Source of the DNA: DAOPYU01 sp942493245
Lineage (GTDB): Bacteria > Sumerlaeota > Sumerlaeia > UBA8349
DNA length: 64,000 bases
Direction: 5' to 3'
Assembly: GCA_942493245.1 (NCBI GenBank)
Contig: OW818685.1
Location: forward strand, 3,038,001 to 3,102,000
In this document: positions 58,201 through 64,000 of the stretch, piece by piece
Position numbering within the stretch: position 1 is the stretch's first letter
Layout: every line of letters begins with the position of its first letter
The notes under the pieces: model-generated
What the model saw: only the letters and a program-made list of their open reading frames with translations
What the model was told of the DNA's origin: nothing
Database searches by the model: none
Program-made: the position numbers and the translations under genes

Positions 58201-60791
58201 CCCCCCATTCCACACGCGATCCCCCCTCCACCCAGTTCGGAATAATTCGATTCGATCACATTATTGGAAATCGTGGGCGAAACACCTTCACACAGAATTC
58301 CCCCGCCCCGATTGACAAGCGTTCTGCCGTTGCGAACCCGGAATCCATCCAGACACGAATGGTCGGCGCCATAGACCACGGACTTCTTGTATTCGGCATC
58401 CAGAATTGTCGGATTGGCCTCAATGTCGCGCACCCAGCGCTTGGCATTGTACCCACCCAGAAGGTCCACATAGGGCTTCATCACCACCACGAAACTATCA
58501 CTCGCACCGACAGCCCCTTTTTCCTGAGGTCCATAGGTTCCACCCGCCACCAGAACGGCCACTCTTTGAGTTTTACTTCCAACAACCTGAGTCAGAGCGT
58601 GCGAGATTGTCTGCCAGGGGTCGTGCGCCGTCCCGGTCCCAAGAGAATCGGAACCGCGCTGAACATCCACATGGGCGATGCGGGCATAGACGGAATAATC
58701 CACCGTCACATTGACAGGCCCCACCTGCTCCTGCGCCGCCAACACCCCGGTTTTCTTCTGAGAGTATCCATAGGGCTTCATGGACGTGAACCGGATGGGA
58801 CTGTTCGAATCGCCCAGCGCTTTCAAGTTACAGGTCGCGCCTAAAATAAGATTGACCCCCGGCCCCATCTTGAAAAGGGTGCCCGGTTCAATGGTAATCT
58901 CGTTCAACAGTTCCAGATCTTCCGAAACCACATACGTGCGGTCGGAGGTAAAGACCTTTCCCGAGACGATTCCCGAGATCTGTTCCTCGTGTTCCACGGG
59001 CACCTGGAACGACAAAGTCTTGTTAAATGTGCCACCTCCGGCCACCACCGTCAGACTGAATGTCAAAACGGTCGGTTGGGCCAACGCTCTTATCCGAATG
59101 TTCTGGAAAGGATCGCGCGTGTTCGAACGCGTCTCGCCGTACGGAATCCGGCCAAAAGCGGTCTGAGCGTCCCAGATCGCCTCAACCTCGGTGAGGGGTG
59201 CGGAAAGGAACCCGACCACATCCAAAGCGTCGGACTTCTTCGAAGAGAGCGTCACAATCAACCGAGCCGTTTCACCCACTTCCAGCGCCCCATCACCATC
59301 ATTGGTGAGGCTCAAGGCCGGGTCATCATCAATCTCAAACCCCGCGACCGAAATCTCCGGGGCCATCGAGGTTTCCAACGCAGCGCGGGCATTGAGCATT
59401 CCCGCGCCCGCCCATGCCCCCAATGGAGTCGCCGTGCGGGTCAATTGAGCCCGAATCGCGGCATTGGATTGCCCGGAATACCGGGCTTTCAACAAAGCCG
59501 CCACTCCCGACACCATCGGCGCGGCGAAACTGGTACCCGATCCATAAGCGCCGTTGTACTGCGACCCCGGAATGGTCGAGAACACCGTCGTTCCCGGCGC
59601 CGCCAGTTCCGCGATCGAGGTTTCCGTTCCATTGTAGTTGGAGAACGGCGCACGCTGCACCCCATCGTCCTGAGTCGCGGCCACCCCGATCACCGAATCG
59701 AGCGACGCAGGATAGACGGGCGAGTTGCTCTGGTTTTCGTTGCCGGCGGCAGCCACCAGCACGGCGCCAGCGCTGTAGGCCGCGTTGCAGGCGTTGGTCA
59801 ACGTCTGGCTGAACGACTCGAAACGCAGGCTCAGGTTAATGACATCGGCCCGGTAAGCCACCGCCCAGTTGATCGCCGACGCCACATCGGCACTGGTCAC
59901 CGTGCCCACAGAAGTCGCGACATCCAGAGACAACAGCGTACAACCATGCGCGATCCCGGCAGCCCCTTCTCCATTCCCGGCCGATGCGCCGATGATCCCG
60001 GCCACACGCGTGCCATGCCCCACGTCATCTGAGATGGTGTTGTTATTCTCCACAAAGTTGTAGGAAGCCGTCCGATTCACCGCATCCATCAAATCCTGGT
60101 GATTGGCGTCTATTCCCGAGTCCACCACCGCCACCACCACCCGCGGACCGGTTCCGTTCTGCTGGTTCCATGCGGCTTCCATGCCGATGAGCGCCAGATC
60201 GGACTGCGCCTGACTGTAAAGCGGATCGGAAGGAACCGCCCCCAACGACCCCAGAAAGTTCGGCTCGGCACAGGCCACCGCCGGATCGCTTGAATAGGCC
60301 TGGCACACCGCCCACACATCCACCGCCGGATCGAAACGCAAGACCCACAAATCCGTAACACCCGGTTCAGGGGGCTCTGTGACAGAGGCAGGTGTCAACG
60401 ACAATGTCCCACTGCTGTCCAGGTCCGGGGCCAAAGCGCTCTTGGGACGCGCATCCGGAAAAAGCGGCTTCACCGCACGCAACCGGAACCGCCGATCCAG
60501 CGCCTGGAGACTCTGGGAACGCCCCCGCTCGGGTGTGTCCCCAACCGCACGGAATCCCGGTAAGGCAACCGAAGCCTCCCGTTGCGCGCCCACAGCGCCA
60601 GACGTCCCACCCGATTCAGGCAGAAAGGCCACTCCCTGCCGATAACGCACAACAATCTCGCCGCGCCGGTATTGAGGATCCCTCGGACCCGCCTGCAAAC
60701 TGACCGGCAAGGCGATCAACGCCAGCAGTATCCAAAGAAGGGACTGAGTCTTGCTTCTGAATGCGGTTTTCAACATCTCCAACATCTCCAT
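52293..60791 (-). CDS. Giant secreted subtilase with beta-helix and Fn3-like repeats
   Basis: A 2,832-residue exported protein. Signal peptide: LLWILLALIALPVSLQA, cleaved near residue 35. The S8 subtilisin domain (about residues 200-470) has all catalytic parts: Asp224 in VVDSGID, His259 in GHGTRVAG, Asn351 in AAAGNEN and Ser421 in GTSFAAPMVSG. An N-terminal propeptide-like stretch with EIVVRYRQG precedes it. From about residue 640 to 1650 are right-handed parallel beta-helix rungs (for example GGGILCEGVSPTISNNVIESN). Four repeats of about 100 aa of Fn3/Ig-like type follow (each with YLYWGxxDGGT and YFYR/YYFR motifs, coded at about 53800-55000). The last 500 residues are more beta-helix-like (GKIGTVSATGGDVDISIL). 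No PEP-CTERM or T9SS tail is seen. It is the window's largest gene; likely a cell-surface or secreted adhesin-protease. Confidence 0.85.
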   Translation of the reverse strand: MEMLEMLKTAFRSKTQSLLWILLALIALPVSLQAGPRDPQYRRGEIVVRYRQGVAFLPESGGTSGAVGAQREASVALPGFRAVGDTPERGRSQSLQALDRRFRLRAVKPLFPDARPKSALAPDLDSSGTLSLTPASVTEPPEPGVTDLWVLRFDPAVDVWAVCQAYSSDPAVACAEPNFLGSLGAVPSDPLYSQAQSDLALIGMEAAWNQQNGTGPRVVVAVVDSGIDANHQDLMDAVNRTASYNFVENNNTISDDVGHGTRVAGIIGASAGNGEGAAGIAHGCTLLSLDVATSVGTVTSADVASAINWAVAYRADVINLSLRFESFSQTLTNACNAAYSAGAVLVAAAGNENQSNSPVYPASLDSVIGVAATQDDGVQRAPFSNYNGTETSIAELAAPGTTVFSTIPGSQYNGAYGSGTSFAAPMVSGVAALLKARYSGQSNAAIRAQLTRTATPLGAWAGAGMLNARAALETSMAPEISVAGFEIDDDPALSLTNDGDGALEVGETARLIVTLSSKKSDALDVVGFLSAPLTEVEAIWDAQTAFGRIPYGETRSNTRDPFQNIRIRALAQPTVLTFSLTVVAGGGTFNKTLSFQVPVEHEEQISGIVSGKVFTSDRTYVVSEDLELLNEITIEPGTLFKMGPGVNLILGATCNLKALGDSNSPIRFTSMKPYGYSQKKTGVLAAQEQVGPVNVTVDYSVYARIAHVDVQRGSDSLGTGTAHDPWQTISHALTQVVGSKTQRVAVLVAGGTYGPQEKGAVGASDSFVVVMKPYVDLLGGYNAKRWVRDIEANPTILDAEYKKSVVYGADHSCLDGFRVRNGRTLVNRGGGILCEGVSPTISNNVIESNYSELGGGGIACGMGGSPSISNNRIASNSTSDIAAGGGILAEGSNPIVLNNLIVDNGSQHGAGIAALPSLVTPVVPSTLSAVNNVITANATVINGDGGGIYSEGSVMTLANNIVTGNSSEMEGGGIHVSNSYFCQIENCRVEGNASNNEGGGLYVFNSSVKMFNSVLAGNSSGEGGGMFCEGGGTVSLANCVVVENEISSTSGIGGGIASGDSQTTLSVVNTVIRGNSPENVLSDEADITYSNVEGDWPPDTPDTTNMDEEAGFVGPVAWGIVTRIDYSVEEKISTLNVQGLAPGRDGLVGKVVRIGNRAYVVKSNWEDTLVVWGDATRHIVWTDDSQKGTVSLPQKWAIEDYHLTERSECRERGIGPEVSEVVPVEDVDGDPRFGVASDIGVDEFRVRRGEVFTSWGQFTISTSATQAVFDHCVFENGAGVFNEIENSSFSNCQFSRNTHSGLFSVAGDSTLTACVANFNLGSGIESMFDLRSFAGCEARSNNGDGLVGALLNGCLAENNTGDGLLGVRAKNSRAISNGGSGCITNETQSNVTAVRNRGRKHADDDPRNINFSGHGVLVTGPGSILNCTAIGNNGVGLEVRQVSGIIRDSVSVGNGVAGILTEGTVVDNCTVRDNMGEGVWGASLRNTNLSRSLVVGNAGVGARNLIGVVASSLADNGEGLSDAGVSILGSYLGRNGKYGASGPFSVQNSTIIRNQGDGLINPTLVENCWILGNRGVGVRSKGTGTVRDSSILRNLQGGVSDIFSVTNSNIFDNFFLYKRGPIITIKRTFEAGYYALLTAGDYTGNYWGTSNTLELNGLPVNSNVSFIRDGYDVQTASRLYIWPYAAAQIADSPDFLTPAFLKSVTPNVDEHVYAGPVYFTLTFSKPMDQTQDPNVSFGTQPPYTASVVAPSPGWVTPTVWQGIYSIQEETGETTNTLRVENARSSDGFRLVDDLSNRFYIETTLETGNLSANNGAALALGGGPMGLRWSENSPPAGSKGYDVQRSTTGAPGSYEKVNDALVPMLGDSPGLRADDQVEYIDTKGLQPDTDYFYIVYLIDAGDNALQWTPPFMGHTESWTIAAPAVINRAPISVDETVAVVGGALTGNGGENPTIWLYWGETDGGTNPAAWQHSENIGTLEVGDFSEHIEGLTAGAQYFYRCRASNSAGDVWAASSESFTTPHAVGLPSVENQQANDITTQSVEFRGNVTSTGGEDPRIYLYWGTGDGGTTPASWQHVLDMGLMHEGVLTTVTTGLIPSTRYYFRFYAVNSAGGTWASLSETFLTLTPVLLPTLQYLPVSGITTTSAVVGLEVLSTGGLDPEVVVVWGTSDGGTDLGAWQRSSSLGNLEVGTHTRPLEGLLPGTPYFYRFRAENSAGVVWLQPTLSFQTNIESALLALHNDIATSITLDSAVVGGYLTALPNGDADVTIYWGETDGDTDPDAWENAESLGSLGLGNFAFPLTGLTSDTTYYFRCYAEDEVSGVWASETETFMTDVFVQCETPQNVVASDGWYSDRVRVTWDAVPGAAYYIVSRADSEVGLETDIGSWQTALSFDDTEAVPGTVYYYSVRAALNAQGEFESIPSDMDSGFRPNASDLKNYKVTYKNCAVSVFNGSSLDVQGATNRSTVKIVQMKPGEAQPPKSGVLYTTVMLFPEIRVHGDLKSLYTQAFVKRVTVEGTLKGLTAKNNYVLQVLATAFETVSMQATPNSTSGLDGEFLWTLLMANGSPVPYGTKPFSIKLAGVGARRIDIPSQGGKIVAQTKKGYDKLMGEAFLSISGLGTDYDDESGVPDPDPEEICSLKTGAPLSVSVSGADIVGVIEVNGDLKKMTASGLYAKALDGLYGGGVYFESLMCGGKIGTVSATGGDVDISILTAAGEIKTISSKGKAVKSYGILMLYGGTVFVSDFVASGFNSVGLPSDIGQVFGSAGISGGGFYAGANLVEEDLQPTYTGWVKLFKTLEHSELNPNPTIEGEAWTNQQPVFKAGDFSTFAVHLP

Positions 60792-60896
60792 GCCTCACGT
60801 AACTTGATTCAGGGTAGATTCCCCTGTCGCGCCGAAAGTCTCTACCACCACCGGGTCTTCCGGGTCCAGCGAATCCTCTTGTATTCCACGGGTTCT

Positions 60897-61649
60897 TTAT
60901 CTCCAGGCCGTCACTACAATCCCTTCCGGATTACTCTGAGTCCGCAGGATATTCCCCACGCTCTTCGTGCCGTTGCTGGCGTCGTAGGGAATATCGCACC
61001 CCTTCAGAATCGCGGGATTGGGATTGAACGGCCCCGCTTCCATGTCATTCTGACTGTACACCCGGTCCGGCCCGTTCGACGAAAGCCGGTAGCGGCCATA
61101 CCGATACAGACACCCCTCATTACCACCGGAATAATCCACAGCTTCCCAGGGCGGCGGCGGATCCATACCGAAAACCTCGGCCAGCGTACCGGGTCGCACA
61201 ACCGAGAGGTAGGAATAGTACTGTTCGAATTCACCGTGCTCGTCGCTCGTTTCGCCCACTTTGAATGGGTCCATCAGACGCGCGTTGGTCAGATAGGCCA
61301 GAGGAGTCGTGAGGACGGTCGGGACAACACTATAAAGCGTGTTGGGCGGATACAGTCCCCAATCCACACAATACGAGTCGGCGCCCGTCGCAACGGTCCG
61401 CATATCGGCCTTCGCCCGCGTCACCTTGGCCCGGGTCTGAGCCTCCAGAAAATTCGGAACCGCAATGGCAGCCAGAATCGCAATGATCGCGACCACGATC
61501 AGCAGTTCGATGAGGGTGAACCCGCTCTGCAATCTGAAGGGATACACACTCCCCCTCGCCTTCTCTGCAATTCGTCCCCTCACGTCGGCTGGCATTGGCG
61601 CCCGAACAGGAGGAGAACTGGAAGCAAATGGACCGCGTTTGTTTCTCAT
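60897..61649 (-). CDS. Prepilin-type protein with long leader
   Basis: A 250-residue pilin/pseudopilin-like protein, directly upstream of the giant protease gene (105 bp apart, same strand). The cleavage motif is SGFTLIELLIVVAIIAILAAIAVPNFLEAQTRAKVTRAKADM, with cleavage after Gly near residue 43. The preceding leader of about 42 residues is unusually long for a prepilin (usual 6-20), and has a basic start MRNKRG. Ribosome site GAGAGG supports the ATG at 61649. The C-terminal region has PYDASNGTKSVGNILR, matching PYDATNGTKSRGDIWR of the prepilin at 18558, so both belong to one family. A co-transcript with the protease is plausible. Confidence 0.87.
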   Translation of the reverse strand: MRNKRGPFASSSPPVRAPMPADVRGRIAEKARGSVYPFRLQSGFTLIELLIVVAIIAILAAIAVPNFLEAQTRAKVTRAKADMRTVATGADSYCVDWGLYPPNTLYSVVPTVLTTPLAYLTNARLMDPFKVGETSDEHGEFEQYYSYLSVVRPGTLAEVFGMDPPPPWEAVDYSGGNEGCLYRYGRYRLSSNGPDRVYSQNDMEAGPFNPNPAILKGCDIPYDASNGTKSVGNILRTQSNPEGIVVTAWR

Positions 61650-61820
61650 GATCCGGCCTCTCTTTCTCCTTCAGCCGCAGTGGAGAAAGCACCCACGTCC
61701 AAGTTTCTACAGCATAACACTTTTGGCCTGCCGGGTCACCTGTTTCCAACCGGCGACCCAGAATCTTTTCCCCATCTCCCCTCCGCGGCCAAAACGGTTC
61801 ATCCATTCCCCGCTCCGACT

Positions 61821-64000
61821 CTACTCTTCAAGTACTTCACGCAACTTGGCCGCCAGGGTCTGTATGGAGAAAGGTTTCGGTATCAGACAAACCCCCTCAT
61901 CCAACCCATCGCGATGGGCAATCACATTTTCCGTGTAGCCGGACATATAGAGCACCTTCAAATCCGGATACTTTTCGGAAGCCTTGGAAAAGAGTTGGCG
62001 TCCATTCATTTCGGGCATGATGACATCGGTCAGCAGTAATTGGATCTCCTGGGCGTGTTGTTCGAGAACAGACAACGCCTGGTTCCCATTTCCCGCGACC
62101 AGAACCGTATAACCCAACCGCCGGAGCAGGGTATTGGTCAGATTCCGGACCATTTCATTGTCTTCCACCAGCAGGATGGTTTCGGAACCTTGCAGGTCTC
62201 GAATACGCCCGATCCTCGTGGCCTTATCGGTTTCATGATTCGGCTCTTCCAGCACTGGAAGGTGAATCTTGAATGTTGCGCCCTGCCCGGGTTCACTGTA
62301 AACCCAGATATTGCCCCCATGTTGTTTGACAATCCCGAAAGTCGTGGCCAACCCCAGCCCCGTCCCTTTTCCCACCTCTTTCGTGGTAAAGAAAGGCTCA
62401 AAGATACGCGCCTGCGTTTCAGAATCCATCCCATGTCCAGTGTCGCTGATCGCCAGAAGCACATAGCGACCCGGCGCCACATCCTGATGCACGGATGCAC
62501 AAGCCTCATCCAGTTCGGTCACGGCAGTCTCGATCGTCAGGGTTCCCCCTTCGGGCATGGCATCCTGGGCATTGACCGCCAGATTCATCAGCACCTGCTC
62601 CAATTGTCCGATATCTCCCCGGATGAGCGGCAGAACGGGATCCGGGAGAAATCGGATCGCAATGTCCTCGCGAATCGTGCGCCGAAGCAGTTTTTCAAAG
62701 CGCTCGATCGTTTCATTCAGATTCAGCGGCTTGAAATCAAGAACCTGTTTGCGACTGAACGCCAGCAATTGGCGCACCAGATCGCTGGCCCTTTGGCCCG
62801 CCTGCACAATCTGTTCCACACTCTCGCGGCGGTCATCATGGATATCGAGATCCTCCAGAATCATCTCGCTATAGCCCAGAATCGGCGTCATCAGATTGTT
62901 CAGATCATGGGCCACCCCACCCGCCAACCGGCCCACCGCCTCCATCTTCTGGGATTGCTGAAATTTTTCTTCGAGCTGCGCCTTCTCCTGTTCCATTTGT
63001 TTGTGGGCCGTGATGTCAATCCCGACCCCCATGAGATAGAGTTGGTCCTGGACCTCGAACCGGATACCCGTCATGAGGAATGAGATTTGTCGGCCGTCTT
63101 TCGCCACCAAGGGGGATTCCGCCGTATTCTGCCCTTTTTCCATGACCAGATCCACGGCCTGCCGGATATAGGGTCTCGCTTCCGGGATATGCCACTCCAT
63201 GATGTCGCGGCCCTGCATCTCCTCGGCAGTGAACCCCAACAATGTTTCATGGTTCTTGTTCCATCGGACCAGATGCAGGTCGGGATACGGGTAGAGGTAG
63301 AAAATCCCCGGTAAACTGTCCAGGAGGGTTTTCGTGAACTTTTGTTCGCGCAGAAGCGCTTCCTCGGTCCTCTTGCGCTCGGAAATATCGGTCAACAGCG
63401 CCATGGTGCCGGCATACTGACCTTGCGAATCGGTCAACGCGGAACCGGAAACCAACAAAGTGAGGGTATGGCCATTTTTACAGACAAAGCGACGGTCGTA
63501 TTGACTGTTCACACCCCGCATCCGGTTTTGCACCATGTCATTATGGCCCTGACGATCTTCCGGTAACATGAAATCCGTCACGATCCGGCCCACCATCTCC
63601 TCGCGCGAATACCCCAGCATTCTGGCAATCGGCGCATTGACAAATGTGGTGCGCGAATCGCGATCAATCACCCAGACGCCCTCGGTCGCCGATTCAACCA
63701 GATGACGGTAGCGTTCTTCACTCTCACGCAAAGCCCTTTCCGCCCGCTTGCGTTCCGTCACATCCAGAACAGTGACCAACACGTTTTCCTCGAACAGGAT
63801 ACCCGAAATCACCACCGTGCGAACGGTCCCGTCCTTGCAGGTCACCTGGTACTCAATCGGTTCGATATCCCCACCCTCGCGTGAAGCGCGTTCAACCGCC
63901 CGGCCCCACGTCTCCATCACCCACTGGCGGTAATTCGGATCGGGATAGGCCAGCGGCCACCATTCCTTGAGCGTAGGGATTTCCTCATGCGTGTAACCCA
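61821..64000 (-). CDS. Hybrid histidine kinase with PAS domains and receiver (5' end beyond window)
   Basis: The 3' 2,180 bp of a hybrid sensor kinase. From the edge (in frame GYTHEEIPTLKEWWPLAYPDPNYRQWV) the order is PAS, PAS, PAS, each ending in the DITERKR/DVTERKR-type connector (for example VTVLDVTERKRAERALRESEERYR and TMALLTDISERKRTEEALLREQ). The H-box is GGVAHDLNNLMTPILGYSEMI and the HATPase has QVLMNLAVNAQDAM, SDTGHGMD and GKGTGLGLATTFGIV. The C-terminal receiver has ETILLVEDNEMVRNL, phosphoacceptor Asp in LLTDVIMPEMNG and LYMSGYTENV with KPFS. The visible part is 726 codons. The kinase would pass phosphate to its own receiver. No partner regulator adjoins. Confidence 0.92.
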   Translation of the reverse strand, partial: GYTHEEIPTLKEWWPLAYPDPNYRQWVMETWGRAVERASREGGDIEPIEYQVTCKDGTVRTVVISGILFEENVLVTVLDVTERKRAERALRESEERYRHLVESATEGVWVIDRDSRTTFVNAPIARMLGYSREEMVGRIVTDFMLPEDRQGHNDMVQNRMRGVNSQYDRRFVCKNGHTLTLLVSGSALTDSQGQYAGTMALLTDISERKRTEEALLREQKFTKTLLDSLPGIFYLYPYPDLHLVRWNKNHETLLGFTAEEMQGRDIMEWHIPEARPYIRQAVDLVMEKGQNTAESPLVAKDGRQISFLMTGIRFEVQDQLYLMGVGIDITAHKQMEQEKAQLEEKFQQSQKMEAVGRLAGGVAHDLNNLMTPILGYSEMILEDLDIHDDRRESVEQIVQAGQRASDLVRQLLAFSRKQVLDFKPLNLNETIERFEKLLRRTIREDIAIRFLPDPVLPLIRGDIGQLEQVLMNLAVNAQDAMPEGGTLTIETAVTELDEACASVHQDVAPGRYVLLAISDTGHGMDSETQARIFEPFFTTKEVGKGTGLGLATTFGIVKQHGGNIWVYSEPGQGATFKIHLPVLEEPNHETDKATRIGRIRDLQGSETILLVEDNEMVRNLTNTLLRRLGYTVLVAGNGNQALSVLEQHAQEIQLLLTDVIMPEMNGRQLFSKASEKYPDLKVLYMSGYTENVIAHRDGLDEGVCLIPKPFSIQTLAAKLREVLEE

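Overview
The window reads as a 64 kb piece of a high-GC, Gram-negative, didermic bacterial chromosome from a lineage distant from the usual model organisms. LpxD implies lipid A, several lipoproteins and Sec signal peptides imply an elaborate envelope, and the two prepilins, the MoxR/Bat cluster, McsA/McsB and a 2,832-residue beta-helix protease together suggest the PVC/Sumerlaeota/Hydrogenedentota neighbourhood. That placement is inference; no rRNA gene is present. There is one complete insertion sequence and no prophage, CRISPR array, integrase or resistance locus.

Layout. 1-5.6 kb: ribonuclease G (cut by the window edge), a GT4 glycosyltransferase, a polytopic GT-C-like membrane protein and galT. 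5.6-8.1 kb: a multi-hairpin intergenic element and three small envelope proteins of unknown role. 8.1-11.4 kb: lpxD-recF-dapF, closed by a strong terminator. 11.5-13.8 kb: a DUF4432-type aldose-epimerase-like protein and a secreted PHP-domain protein. 13.9-16.6 kb: ilvE-mcsA-mcsB on the minus strand. 16.9-19.2 kb: catalase and a prepilin. 19.9-32.6 kb is accessory: a secreted metallopeptidase, a lipoprotein beta-propeller, a RidA-like protein, MarC, a GH71/GH99-like glycosidase, a low-GC membrane protein, recR, an IS element, a second GT4 enzyme and SixA. Five inverted-repeat hairpins, each made of short repetitive phrases, lie between the genes of this stretch.

33-43.9 kb: tRNA-Ile, then the eight-gene moxR-DUF58-DUF4381-like-batA-batB-batC-batD-batE operon read leftwards, with a further membrane protein upstream whose C-terminal domain looks related to those of BatD and the DUF4381-like protein. 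44-48.7 kb: an NtrB/NtrC-type two-component pair, a small membrane protein and a MerR-type regulator. 48.8-49 kb: two identical tRNA-Asp genes. 49-52.3 kb: an anti-sigma-type ATPase with a degenerate receiver domain, then tatA and an oversized tatC separated by a 15-bp perfect hairpin. 52.3-64 kb: the giant subtilase/beta-helix protein, a second prepilin sharing a C-terminal motif with the first, and a PAS-rich hybrid histidine kinase running off the right edge.

The most unusual items are the TatC with an enlarged first periplasmic loop and a 118-residue charged tail, the giant protease, the helical domain that seems shared by three MoxR-cluster membrane proteins, the receiver/ATPase protein with Glu at the expected phosphoacceptor position, and the family of intergenic inverted repeats.
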